Source of the DNA: Zygnema cylindricum
Lineage: Eukaryota; Streptophyta; Zygnematophyceae; Zygnematales; Zygnemataceae
DNA: 64,000 nt
Reading direction: 5' to 3'
NCBI GenBank assembly: GCA_037447655.1
Contig: JBBHKE010002682.1
Location: 51,034 to 115,033, forward strand
Position numbers and translations under genes: made by a program
Notes under the pieces: model-generated
Told to the model about the DNA's origin: nothing
The model's input: the letters and a program-made list of their open reading frames with translations, nothing else
The model's database searches: none
Shown: positions 10,017 through 21,600 of the stretch, piece after piece
Position numbering within the stretch: position 1 is the stretch's first letter
Layout: each line of letters opens with the position of its first letter

Positions 10017-11061
10017 TGCAATGCTGTGTCCACCATTAGACCACAGAATACGGGAAGCCTCTAGATAGTATTTAACTAACCCACTTTAAGCCACAACCAC
10101 TACTGTCCAGGAAGGCAAAATGACAGTTTGACTGCACCCTTATGCAGCCTAGACTCCCCTGAGTGCGTAGCAAAAATAATCACTCAAAACGCCCAACCAG
10201 CCAATAAGTTATAGGGTGGCAAAGATGCCAATTTATACAAACTCTCAAAGAGAGAGGGGACTATCTACCTGATTTTTCCTAAGTCCTAGTTTTTCCTAGT
10301 TCTCTCTCACATCCCCTATATACTCCAGGTAAGAACTAATCAAAACAATGTACAGTACCAAAAAGTACTACTGCCGATGTACTTTCTGTACGGCCTTTGT
10401 ACGACAAGGCCATTAGGCGGACGCGTGTCCATTTTCCACTCGTCCGTACGTTCCTTCGAATTCCCGCGACCGAATGTCATCTCTCCACGTGGCGCCAGGT
10501 CATGCCACGCCACTAAATGCCAAAGTGACCATTCCGGGATTTCGGCGATGATGTGCGCGTTAGATTTGACGCGAAATGTAATCTCAGCCGTAATAAATAC
10601 TTGCGGGATATTTGTTTTGCTGTCGAAACAAAATGCGGAATATTCGTTTCAAATTAGTACAGTACTTCGTACTTTGTAAAACAGTATCTACGCATGCTGT
10701 ATAGATTTTGAGTTAAATGATTTCTGTATAATAGAATGGTTTAAATAACAATGAAACCCTATATCTCCTAACGGACTTCTACGACAGACTGGTTAGAGCT
10801 AACGGCTACGCCGCGCTCTGCTGGTCGGGGGTTCGAGTCCTGCCGGACTCAACCTTTTGTTGAGAGTGACTTAAGTCACTCTTTAATCCTTCCTATGGAG
10901 CTGAGGCAGCCATGGCTCCATCGCTCTCTCTCTCCTTCAGTGACTACAACAAGTATGGGGGCAAGAGAGAAGAGATGGAGGCAGGCTGCCATCATTTCTT
11001 ATATATGTTTCCGCTAATTAATTTAGACCTAGAAAATAAAATAAAACTCCTTATTTCAACA
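10017..11061 (-). repeat. LTR E of the nested element
   Basis: Minus-strand LTR, TGTTGAAATAAGG at 11061 to GCATTGCA at 10017. Its outer end abuts the CTTCT duplication. It carries CCACGTGGC near 10485 and the best antisense tRNA-like module of the window (about 10781-10855). Confidence 0.85.
10781..10855 (+). other. tRNA-like Pol III module inside LTR E, antisense to the LTR
   Basis: The plus strand reads ACTGGTTAGAGCT, which resembles an A-box and D-arm, and about 35 bases later GGGGTTCGAGTCC, a near-consensus B-box and T-loop. CCGGACTCAACCTTTT follows, ending in a T4 run. The D-stem does not pair well, so this is a degenerate tRNA-derived sequence rather than a tRNA gene. Equivalent modules sit at the same place in the other LTRs. 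Confidence 0.55.
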
Positions 11062-11066
11062 CTTCT

Positions 11067-11962
11067 CCCATATCTTTCATCTCAAATCTTCCTTTTAAAT
11101 CACTCTTCAACTTATATATTTTATCCATGGATTAACTTAAAATAAGCAAATCATCAACATAAATTGCAATAAAAATAATTCCTTCCTCATCTTCAAACAA
11201 ATAAATTGAGTGATCTGAGCTGATCCGAATATATCCCAAACCTGTAAGAAACTCATCGAGCTTCTTGTTCCATTGCCGAGGCGCCTGTTTCAGCCCATAC
11301 AAAGATTTGATCAATCGGCAATCCTTGCTTTCCTCCCCTTGATCCACAAATCCTTCGGGCTGTCGCATAAAAATTTCCTCTTCCAACTCTCCATGTAGGA
11401 AGGCTGTCTTGATGTCCATCTGATGCACTTCCATGTCTTCTGCTGACGCCATACTGAGAAGTATCCGAACCGAATGAAACTTGACGACCGAAGCAAAAGT
11501 CTCCTCGTAGTCAATTCCCTCTTTTTGGGTAAATCCCTTCGCCACTAACCGAGCCTTCTAGCGCTCAATGGTGTTATCCGAGTTGAGTTTCAGCTTAAAT
11601 ACCCACTTACACCCTATTGGCTTTATGTTAGCAGGACAATCCACCAATTCCCATGTATCCGCCGCCATAATTGAGGCCATCTCCTCATTAATGGCTGTCT
11701 TCCACCGGTTTCTTTCAGGACAAGTCATTGCCTCATTATAAATTTGAGGTTCATCTGGGTGAGACAGTTTGGTTACCTTATTGTTAACTTGTCTCTCTTG
11801 TAGTCTTTTGCTACTTCTTGTTCCTCCCTCAAACTCGATTGCCGGAATAGATGGCTCTCTTGGATTCTTCAGAACAGTTTCTACTTCTCCCCTATCCCTT
11901 GATTCGAGGTCGATTTCCACCACGTCTTCCGTTTCGCTTAGAGTTAATACTAGGGGTTCCAC
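11067..11962 (-). pseudogene. Element B/F reverse transcriptase
   Basis: Minus strand. The block 11558-11962 gives the RT N-terminal part (TWELVDCPANIKPIGCKWVF, then LNSDNTIER). One stop codon separates it from 11132-11545, which gives MAKGFTQKEGIDYEETFA, HQMDIKTAFLHGELEEEIFM, YGLKQAPRQWNKKLDEFLTG and IAIYVDDLLILS. The YVDD motif is intact. The frame stops just past it at 11132, and the text runs into the nested insertion. This is the best-preserved part of the element. Confidence 0.9.
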
Positions 11963-12010
11963 ATTTGGGTCATTCTCGATCTGATCCGTACTTGGAAGAT
12001 CATCATCTTC

Positions 12011-13371
12011 TTAAAATCCTGGATAGTTAGGATGCTCAAAGTCATCAGAATTTTCTGACTCAAATCTGATTTTGACTGTCTTTGTATGCTTAACAAGATC
12101 TATAGATTTTCTTTCATCCATAACCACTAGATGCTTCACTAGGATAATATCCTCTTTTTTGAGATCATAGACTCTATATCCTTTTACATCTTCATCATAT
12201 CCTAGTAGATATCCTAGTTTTTCTTCTGGATCTAACTTCCACTTTGACCGATCGATGTCTAAACTGAACACTTGACTACCGAAAACCTTTAAGTGTGAAA
12301 CATCTGGTTTTCGACCTGTCCATCTCTCATAGGGTGTTTGGCCTTTTACTGCTGAAGTAAGAACTCTATTCTTAAGATAATTTGCAAAGTTCATTGCTTC
12401 CGCCCAAAACTTCTTTCCTATCTTCTTATCTGACAGCATCCTCCTAGCACTATCACTCAGTGTTCTATTTAATCTTTCAGCTACACTGTTCTGCTCAGGA
12501 TTTTCAAGAACTGTTTTTTGGTGTTGCACTCGATCTTCTCTCAAAAATCCTCAAACTAGTTAGAGGTATACTCTCCACCATTGTCACTCCTTACTCTCTT
12601 CATTGAGGTTTCATGGAGTTTTTCACTCCATGCTTTATATTGTTTAACATTCCTGAGCCTTTGACTTATTTTTCAAAAAATACACCCTAGAATACCGAGA
12701 CCAATCATCAGTGATAGTCATCATAAATCTCTTCCCCCCGGGTGATGGCACTCTGGCCGGCCCCCAAATATCTGTGTGTACTAAATCTAGAATCTTTTCT
12801 CCCTTATAGGTGGCAGTTTTTGCGAAGGGTAACCTGTGTGCTTTACCTTGAGCACATCCACTACAATCACTTAGATTCTCACTTTCACCAAATTGAATCC
12901 CTTCCACTACTCCCATCTTTTTCATCTCTCTTAACTTATCTAGATTCACAGGCCTAAGCCTCTTATGCCACAACATTATATCATGAACACCAACATAATA
13001 AAGTTTCTTCTTTTCATTGCTTAAAATCAACCTAAACATCCCTTGGCTACCTTTTTTCAGCAGTGAAATAAACTTCCTCCTCAAAACTAGCAGTAAAGAC
13101 TCCTTTCTTAGTGCTAGTATCAAAACCATTATCATCTAATACAGATGTAGAGATGAGGTTTTTGTTCAGCTCCGGAATAAACAATAAATCGGAGAATGTA
13201 ACTATAGATGTCTTTCCTGCTACTAACACTTTTAGATCTACCGATCCTACAAGAGTAGTATTGACTATCCTCCCATCCCCGTACTCTATCTCTACGGTGG
13301 GAATCTTTTTTATCTGAGTGAACATGTGTTTATCTTTACACATGTGCATTGATGCACCTGAGTCTACAATC
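12011..13371 (-). pseudogene. Element B/F protease and integrase
   Basis: Minus strand. The protease motif DSGASMHMCKDKHMF (13302-13349) is intact, but TAG replaces the Trp codon just before it. The block 13047-13349 continues with the protease body. The block 12644-13135 holds the zinc-binding region (HKRLRPVNLDKL, CSGCAQGKAHRLPF) and the first catalytic Asp (DLVHTDIWGPARVPS). The block 12011-12544 holds PEQNSVAERLNRTLSDSA with the catalytic Glu, and KIGKKFWAEAMNFANYL. The segment with the second Asp (RSDNGGEYTSN) is followed by an in-frame TAG at about 12557. The same TAG occurs in elements A and L/M. Confidence 0.9.
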
Positions 13372-13572
13372 TAGCCTGCTTCACCTTTCAATCCACCGAA
13401 AGCACATTCTGCTTTCGTGGAATTTTGACCTCGTTTTTCGCTTCCAACTCCTCATCCAATAGGAGTTCATCGTCCTTGTCCTCGGATTCCGCCTCATGTA
13501 CCTCTGTCAAAAGGGCCTTTTTCTTTCCTCTCGAGGATCCACCGGTCTCCCCCTCCTTTAACCGTAGCTCGG

Positions 13573-14496
13573 TTAACTTAGTTCATTCAGCCATATAGTG
13601 CCCTGGTTTCTTACAAAAATGGCACAAACCCTTGGGAGTCCTTGGTCCGAACTCCTCGGTCTGATTTTTTCGCCCCTCCCCTCGATAATTTCCAGCCTGT
13701 TTTCTGGAATCATTGTTTTTCCAATCGGTCCCAGCTGCCAAAGCTTGCCCACTCTTTCCTCTCCTTCAGATCTCAAATGTATTCTCCCAAACGAGAATCA
13801 TCCCTACCACTGAATTCCAAATCCACCTTGAGTCCGCCAAGTCCTGCACACGGTTGACTATATTCTCGAACTCATCGGGTAACTTCATCAATAAACTGTT
13901 AACCTTTTCCTTTTCACTAAATACTTTTCCAGCACTCTCTAGTTCCATGAAAAGTGTGGCAAGCTCATTGCAAAAATCCAACATCTTCCCTCCTTTATAT
14001 ACATACTCCTTAATTTTCTGATCAGCCAACTGTTGTTGCTTAATCGTACCACTTCGGTACATCTCTATGAGAGCCACCCAAAGATTTGATGCCCTCTCTA
14101 CCTGCAAATTGGGAGATGCAAGCTCTTGAGTAAGATGGCAGAGGATGAAGTGCTTAGCCGCCATATTGTTGTAGTTCAGGTATCGATATCATTCTCCTCG
14201 TTTCTCGGAATATGTGACATGAATGTCGAACCGGTTGCTATTTCTGTGACTGTCTCCTTCTCCTTTCCTTTGTCCACCACCTCTCCTTCCTTTGTCTCCG
14301 CTGCTGAAGATGGATCTGCATCTCTAGTGAATTTGCCTCATATAAACCCTGGAGGTATTCCAAGACTGGATGGACGCCTCACCCGTCCACTCACTATTCC
14401 CCAAAACCGTTTCTCACATAAAGCTCCTGTCATCATACTTTCCCAGTATATGAAGCGAGCTCTATTGAATATGGGCACCCTAGATGGTGGGCCCAT
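13573..14496 (-). pseudogene. Element B/F gag
   Basis: Minus strand. The start codon lies in the primer-binding site (ATG at 14494-14496): MGPPSRVPIFNRARFIYWES. The first frame (to 14338) breaks. Gag continues at 13766-14164 (MAAKHFILCHLTQELASPNL, VERASNLWVALIEMYRSG, LLMKLPDEFENIVNRVQDL). The zinc knuckle CHFCKKPGHYMAE near 13620 ends at TGA where the last Cys should be, so the knuckle is broken. Confidence 0.85.
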
Positions 14497-14500
14497 AACT
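14486..14500 (-). promoter_or_regulatory. Primer-binding site of element B/F (tRNA-iMet anticodon arm)
   Basis: On the minus strand the LTR end GAGTTGCA is followed at once by AGTTATGGGCCCACC, one base off GGTTATGGGCCCACC. That word is the complement of the anticodon stem-loop of plant initiator tRNA-Met. Its ATG is the gag start codon. Confidence 0.75.
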
Positions 14501-15535
14501 TGCAACTCTGAGACCTCCATAGGACCTCAGAGTAGGCAGCTCACACGAAGCCTCTAAGATAACCCTGACCCCTTTGTGTTTCAGCAAGAATAACTGCCAC
14601 CTTGGCAGACAAAAACTCTGACCACCTTTACCCTTGTAAAGCCAAGACTCCCTTGAGTTGATAGCAAAAAGAATCTCTGAATTTGCTCCCCTGAGCAGTA
14701 AGTTATGAAGGGTCAAAGTTGACCTTTTTGTACAGCAGCTCTTTGGGAGAGAAGGTCCTGTCTATCAAATTTTTCTAAGTCCTATCTCTCTCTAAAACTC
14801 TATCTACTGAAGTACGGCACCAAGCATAATAGTGTATCGTACATAAAGGTACACGTGCCGTTGTACTTTATGTACGGCCATTGTACGACATGGCCAAAAG
14901 TCGACACATGTCATTTTTGGATTCTTTCCTGGAATCCCTAAAGATGCCGTAATCCAACGTGTTTGTGCCACGTGGCGATTGATGTGACGTCAACGGCAAA
15001 CCGCCAAAAACCTATTACGTAATCTCGGCATGCTTTGTGGCCGTCTGATCAAGCTGGATTACAATCGTGGCCGTCATAAATACTTGCGCAATATTTGTTT
15101 CGCCTTTGAAACAAAATGCGCGGTATCCGTTTCGGATGTGCCGTACGCCGTACATTACAAACTGTATCTATGTCTAAATATCCCGTTGAATGAAGATAGC
15201 CGATGTGTAAACATTTAAATAACTATCATACGCTATATCATACATCTCTGGTTTAGACTAGTTGGCTAAGGCTACCGGCTACTAGCTACTTTGACGGACG
15301 GTAGGTACCCGGTTCAAATCTTGGGCCGGTCAAATCTATTTTGGTAAAATCTACTAACCTAATATATATCCCCGTTGAGATAGCATAGGCGGCCATGGCT
15401 CTATCTCCCTCTCCAACTTTCAGTGACTACGACAAGTGTGGGAGCTGAAGAGTGGAGTTAGAGGCAGACTGCTTATGCTTTTTTTCTGCATTTTACAAAA
15501 CCTAGAAAATACTAAAATAACCTTTAATTTCTACA
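14501..15535 (-). repeat. 5' LTR of element B/F
   Basis: It pairs with 6801-7836. It ends with TCTACA on the plus strand, next to the TCTTG duplication. It carries GCCACGTGGC (14969-14978), TGACGTCA and a tRNA-like module at about 15249-15331 with B-box CGGTTCAAATC. Confidence 0.9.
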
Positions 15536-15540
15536 TCTTG

Positions 15541-16867
15541 GATCTCCTATGAATCTGCAATCAGTGTCTCATTCATGTCCCTTTCGGGAAAAACAAAGTT
15601 CTCCTCACTTTCGGACTCAAACCTGATTCTTATCTTTTTGGTATATTTGAAGGGATCAATTGACTTTCCTTCATCCATGACAACTGGGTGTTTGACCAGA
15701 ATGTTATCTTGCTTTGCTAAGTCATAGACTCTATATCCCTTGACATCCTCATCATATTCTACAAAATATCCGGGTTTTCCCTTAGCATCAAGTTTCCAAT
15801 TTTCTTATCCGTATCTAGACTGTAAACTTGGCTACTAAATACTTTAAGGTGAGAGATATCCGGTTTCCTTCAAACCCATCTCTCATAAGGTGCCATACCT
15901 TTGACTGCTGAGGTAAGGACTCTATTCTTAATATAGTTTGCACAGTTCATGGCTTTTGCCCAAAATCTCTTTCCTATTTTCTTGTCAACCAACATACTGC
16001 TTATAATATCACATAGTGTTCGTTTTAACCTCTCAGCTACTCCATTTTGCTCCGGATTATGTGGTATAGTTTTTTTGTGCTGAACTCCCTCATCTCTGAA
16101 GTATTCCTCAAACTAGTTAGAGGTATATTCTCCCCCGTTATTACTCCTTATTCTTTTAATCGGGGTTCCATGCAATTTCTCACTTCAGGCTTTATATACT
16201 TTGAAGTAAGTTGGTGTTTCAAACTTAGTTTTTTTAGGAAATATACTCTAGAATATCTGGACCAGTCATCAGTAATTGTCATTATATGCCTCTTCCCTCC
16301 AACTGAGGGTACCCTTGCTGGTCCTCGGATATCTGTGAGGATCAAATCTAGTACTTTTTCTCCCCTATATGTGGCGGCTTTAGGGAAAAGAAGTTTGTGA
16401 GCTTTACCTTGGGCACAGCCACTACAATCATCCACCATTTCATTATCACTGAACTGAATGCCTTCTACTACACCAAGCTTTTTCATTTCCCTCAACCTAT
16501 CAAAATGCACATGCCCCAACCGTTTATGCCAAATCATCAGTTTTGGGACACCAACATAGTAAGCATTCTTCTTTTCATTACTTAGGTTAAGCCTAAACAT
16601 TCCTTGGCTTCCCTTATCTGCAGTGAAGTAAACTTCATCCCCATACAGCTGTAAAGACTCCCTTTCTAGTGAAGGTATCAAACTCTTTGTCATCTAACAC
16701 AGATGTAGAGACAAGATTTGTACTCAGTTGAGGAATATAGAGCACATTTGAGAAAGTGAGTATAAAAGTCTTACCCTCCACTAAGACTTTCAGATCTACT
16801 TATCCCACTAGATCTGTAGTAACCACTCTCCCATCCCCATACTTTATTTCTACAATAGGGATACAAG
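15541..16867 (-). pseudogene. Element A integrase-protease remnant
   Basis: Minus strand. The region 15541-16130 is the integrase C-terminal part with broken frames, including the shared TAG of TSN-stop-FEEY near 16114. The block 16148-16693 gives AYYVGVPKLMIWHKRLGHVH, DCSGCAQGKAHKLLFPKAAT and LILTDIRGPARVPSVGGKRH. The protease text ends at about 16867, where homology to the relative at 55130 stops. Confidence 0.85.
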
Positions 16868-18374
16868 GTGCCTTGTCCCAATGGAAAGGAAATGGTATTT
16901 TGTTTTCGACAAAGTTAGGTTCTCATCATGTTCAAATAATTTCTAAATATAGGACGTATTTGCACACATAAAAACTTATAAGTTAACAATAATACTTGTC
17001 ATTAATTATTGTTAGAGATACTAGTATTTGCCCTACCATCAGTTTCCGAAAATCAGCTTCTGAATAGCAGTTTTTACATGTATTTGACAACATAAAATGT
17101 ATCGCTTTTTTTTTGTGTATATAATTATTTTGACTTCTTATTATTGTACTTTCAAGTATTTTACAGTATTGAACACAAACATCCTAAACTAATATAATAG
17201 CAAATTGAATGTACTTTACTTTTCGCCCTCAACAAAAAAAACGTCAATATTATATTTTGAACAGTGTAAACAACTTCCAAAATATCAATACTATTTGAAG
17301 GACAATCTGGCACATAATCTGGAACTGTGAGCATGTGACTGTGTTTTATTGGGTGCTTAAGTGGTCCAATTAAAATCAGGCTTATACGAAACCCTAATTG
17401 TTACTCCATGTGTGATTTAAATAAAATGTTTAAATGATACAATTTATGCAATTACATTTCATTTTGAGTTTGTAAAAGTGACAGCCAAACTAGAGGTAAG
17501 AGAGAGGCAACCCTACTAGAGAAATACAGCTATTACATTCAAAAAAGCACGGAAACAATTTATTTGTTTACCCCATATTGTTGACATATTTAATCCGTTA
17601 ATGTACGCATTTTTAACTGTTATCACCTCCTAGTATTAATATGCACGTATTTAACTCCATATAACTGGCTATAATAGGGGATGATTGTATATCCTATTTT
17701 TCCACTCTTTCCGCACACATTGACACTATAAACTGAAATAAAATATATGTAAGTTGTTACTGAAACCACCATGAAGTGTTAAACCTACATATGCTTGTGT
17801 TAGATAAAGAAAAAATGAGCAGAAAAAGGTCAAACATCTCTCATAGTCGCCATTTTTCATACATTAAAAAGATACAAAAACATTTTTTTGGAAAACCTCA
17901 CCAAGAAGAAAGATTTCAATAAAAAGAAAAATATCTGCAGAATATTGTCAAAGAAAAAACATAAAACCACTTTACATAAGCTCAAAATAGTAGTTTTACA
18001 ACTCTATGATACATCAAAACTACAAATTAGAACACAATTATGACATAGTTTAGAATCTCGACCAATTCAAAAAACGATAATCTAGCTATAATTACTGTTT
18101 TAGGGATATAATTAGCTATTTCACATTCATCAAGACAACCAACCTTCCCTTTTTTTTGACGGTGTCTAAATGCCTAAATCACTTAACAATACAATACTCG
18201 AAACTTTACAAAACACTTTAAATACCTCTTACCACTCATTTAGTCGACTCATTCTTTAGTCTCAAAAAACAACATCGAAAACCCAACCAATTTCAACACG
18301 ATGGACAGAAAAAAGACAAAAAAAACACACTATGATGACAACGAAACCAATTGAAAACTAATATGAAAAAATTT
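16868..18374. other. AT-rich stretch, nothing recognised
   Basis: About 1.5 kb of AT-rich DNA lies between the truncated end of element A and the last exon of the Rieske gene. I see no exon, repeat array or LTR in it. Confidence 0.6.
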
Positions 18375-18697
18375 CTACCGAGTTGCGTGATCGTATCCCA
18401 CATGTACAAACTTTTTCCGGAATTGTTGAACAAAATAAGTCGATCCCGCGACCAAAAACGCTCCTAAAACCAAAGAAATTCGAATTCCGATGTTTCCTCT
18501 CAACACCGCCGCGGTTCCGAGAAGTGCGATAGATATCGCCGGAAGTGCCAATAACAATTGGTCGATGTTTTTTAGCGCCTGAGAACAACTTACACAATGT
18601 TTAGTATGGGCATTCAAACGATCCATGACTTGTTCTCGGGAAGCCCAGGTGGAAGAGAGAGAGGTATCCACAAGGCCGTGCCAATCCACTTTACCAC
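18375..18697 (-). CDS. Rieske gene last exon: CxxC and membrane anchor
   Basis: Acceptor CTCTCTTCTTCAG precedes a phase-1 exon reading GKVDWHGLVDTS, then REQVMDRLNAHTKHCVSC, then two hydrophobic helices (LLLALPAISIALLGTAAVL and ISLVLGAFLVAGSTYFVQQF) and a stop. C-x2-C before two helices is the C-terminal signature of the PAO/TIC55/PTC52 group. The phase matches 27485-27628, 8.8 kb away, and no competing exon lies between. Confidence 0.85.
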
Positions 18698-21600
18698 CTG
18701 AAGAAGAGAGGGATAGAGAGGGCGCGAGGAGAGGGAGGAGAGGAGCGAGAGAGGGACAAAAAAACAAGAAAACAAACACAAAAGCACGAAAAATTAGATT
18801 GAGATTGAGGAGAAATTGGTTTTGATCCAAACAAAGGAAGGACATACAGATCCTCAAATTATGGGATTTTGTTAACGCGTCAATAATTGAACCTAAAAAA
18901 TAAAAGTTAATATTGGGTTTAAATTTGAGTTCCAAATTGATAATTTGCTTAACTGGCAAATTATCAAAAATATGACGTGTTAAGAACATTGTCACCGTAT
19001 TTGCTGAATATTTAAAAGTTATTTGTAATGTTCAAATAAAATTTGAATATTTGAATGGAAAATGGAATATTTGGCAAATCATGGGAGATAAAACCTTTTT
19101 TTTTTCCCCTAAATTCAAATTTCCGCTCACAATTTTCACGGACGCAAAAAAATGATAAAGGTTCATGTTCAAAAAAATTGACGTCCCAAATTCTACGACA
19201 ACTTTTTAATTTTTGTAAATATCCTTTAGAAGAGTTTGACATTTTCAGTTGTCGAGGATGAAATTTTTGACGACTGTTGACTTTACAGGCGAAAAATATG
19301 ACATTCGAAAGAGGTTATGAAAATGAAAACAGTTTATCTCTCCAAAATTCACGATCTAAAAAAATAAAAAACTTAACTTCGTTAAATGGATTAGTTTTAC
19401 GAATATTTTTTCGACTTGCCGAATACCACTGCAGGGTACTAAACGGTTTATAAGGTAAAAGGTAAGTTTATAAGTTTAAAATAAACTTGTAATGTTTATT
19501 GAAAATTTATAAGTCGTTTATGCNNNNNNNNNNTCCCTTTCCTCTCTCTTTCCCCCTCTCTCTTTCCCCCTCTCTCTTTTCCCCTCTCTCTTTCCCTCTC
19601 TCTCTTTCCCTCTCTCTCTTTCCCTCTCTCTCTTTCCCCCTCTCTCTTTCCCTCTCTCTCTTTCCCTCTCTCTCTTTCCCTCGCTCTCTTTCCCTCGCTC
19701 TCTTTCCCTCTCTCTCTTTCCCTCTCTCTCTTTCCCTCTCTCTCTTTCCCTCGCTCTCTTCCCCTCGCTCTCTTCCCCTCGCTCTCTTCCCCTCTTTCTC
19801 TTCCCCTCTTTCTTTCCCGCTCTCTTTCCTGCTCTCTCTCCCCCTTTCATCTCCCTTTTTCTCTCCCTTTTTCTCTCTCTCCCCCTCTATCTCCCCCTCT
19901 CCACTTCTCTCCCTCTCTCTTTCCCTTTTTCTTTTAGCACATACACAGTCACTGACCCTTTCTACTTGTCAGCTGACACCACCTCTGTTCCTTTTCTATT
20001 TCTTTTTTCCTCTCCCTCTCCCTCACTCCCTCCCTCTCTCTCATTCCCTGCAGAGGTGAATCCCATGGCTGCGAACGAGAGCAAGCTGGTCCTTCGTGAT
20101 GGCTCCGTGTACTCTCTCCTCCAGCTCCACTTCCACGGCTTCTCGGAGCACGCCATCGACGGCCAGCTTGGCCCCCTCGAGGTCCACTTCGTCCACCAAA
20201 GCGACGACGACGCCATGAAGCTCGCGGTCGTTGGCGTTCTCTTCCACCTCGACCCCGACGAGCAGCCCAACGCTGTGCTGGAAACGTAAGGGAAACTGTC
20301 AAAGTAACAATCGCCTTAAAGTGGAATTAGAAAGCTGTTAGAGTTGATATAAAACTTGGTCTAAGTATAATTACGGACAGTTGTACATTTTACATTTTTG
20401 GGTACTTTCTCTTTTGCCTGTCTAACAATGTTTCTCATTTACCGTTTCAGAATCGTCGATCTCATCCCTAAGACGGTCTCTTCCGTGAACGTGAGTTTGA
20501 CGGCCGACTGGGGCTCCTTGTTGAACGTGAAAAGCAAGAGTCAGAGGGTGTACACCTACTTGGGCTCTCTCACCACCCCCGGATGCCTCGAAATCGTCGA
20601 ATGGTTCGTTTTGGCGAAGCACCAGTACGTCTCCGTCGCACAGGTACGATTTTATTTCCGGGCAGCCCGTGGTTTTTTTTTTCTTGTTCTTTTCGTTTCT
20701 TTCTCTGTGTCTGCCCGTTAGTGTAGCGGAAGCGACAAAAGAGGAAATAATTGATTGGTCGGGATGCTGTTTGTACGGCTGAGATTTGATCTAGCGGGTG
20801 ATATCGCGTTGTGACGGTGACAAAGGACGACCGTAGGATCTCTTGTGCAATTTTGTTTTTTGTGGGCTGTGTTTTCCACCTAGAAAGACCACCCGAAAGA
20901 CAATTAAAATTGTTGATTACGTGATCGAATATTTGTACGTTATCGTTTTCAGTACGTACTTAATTGTGGATAAATAATGTGCCCATAGTTGTTCACGGCG
21001 TTTAGTGTGAACGATTTAATCGCAACGAATTATACGTAACAAACGCATTGAACCTTTTGAAAAAATCGTAAAAATCGTTAATGGATTTTCGTCCGTACTA
21101 TTTCGTACATGTAAACAAAAATAAATTTTACATATCCCGCAGTTTGTACATTTCCCGTACAGTTCCCTTCTTTTTTCGTCACATCCCGTACAATATTGGT
21201 ACAGTTCCGTACGTTTCCCGTTAAATAGCTGTTCAGTTTATCGGACAGAGTACTACGAAGTGCAACGTATCTTTTAGTCAAATTCCGTACTTTTTGGGTA
21301 CAAAACCGTACAGTTAATGTACATTCCGTACAGTTTCCGGAAATTCTCCGTTCAGTTTACCGGACAGAAAGTACATCGCGTTTTTTTGCGATTTATTCAA
21401 AAGTTACGAATTATACGTTTTAATCGGGAAAAAGGAAAATATCGATTGATTTGAACAACTATGAATGTGCCGTTTTTCCCGTTGTACCGACGTCTGCATA
21501 ATCCTGTCGAGCGTCAAAAACTTTCCTAACTATGGCATAATGATTTTGTGTTTTTACCGAAGATTCGGGTTTATTTTTTTGATCATTGTAAGCAAATCTG

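Larger units (their letters stand above)
8750..11061 (-). mobile_element. Nested rearranged LTR element (third level)
   Basis: Perfect 5-bp duplications CTTCT at 8745-8749 and 11062-11066 bracket this block. Removing it rejoins the RT text of element B/F (EMKDMGEARYIL). It consists of an LTR-end remnant (8750 to about 8800), about 190 bases of unmatched DNA, solo LTR D (8992-9990), 26 bases, then a full minus LTR E (10017-11061). No coding DNA is seen, so it is an internally deleted or non-autonomous element. Confidence 0.75.
6801..15535 (-). mobile_element. Full-length copia element B/F with nested insertion
   Basis: This minus-strand element has two LTRs of nearly equal length (6801-7836 and 14501-15535). 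It is flanked by a perfect 5-bp target duplication, TCTTG, at 6796-6800 and 15536-15540. It sits inside element A. The LTRs begin TGTAGAAAT and end GCA. They have diverged at many positions by eye. The internal region is 7837-8749 plus 11062-14500, split by the insertion at 8750-11061. Coding order on the minus strand is gag, protease, integrase, RT, RNase H. All reading frames are broken. Confidence 0.9.
3979..16867 (-). mobile_element. Copia element A, host of nested insertions, 5'-truncated
   Basis: This is a minus-strand Ty1/copia element. Its 3' LTR is 3979-4973. Its internal part runs 4974-6800, is interrupted by element B/F, and resumes at 15541-16867. The join is visible because the uninterrupted relative at about 53760-53860 reads straight through the same text. 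Homology stops near 16867 in the protease region, so gag, the primer site and the 5' LTR are missing. Coding parts carry many stops and frameshifts. It is the oldest layer of the stack by position. Confidence 0.85.

Noticed and set aside
10781-10855. Functional tRNA gene
   Set aside because: The B-box is good, but the D-stem and acceptor stem do not pair; better described as a tRNA-like module.
19537-20059. Long Ser/Pro/Leu-rich and Arg/Glu-rich open frames on both strands
   Set aside because: They are translations of the CT microsatellite, open in all frames and without any conserved text.
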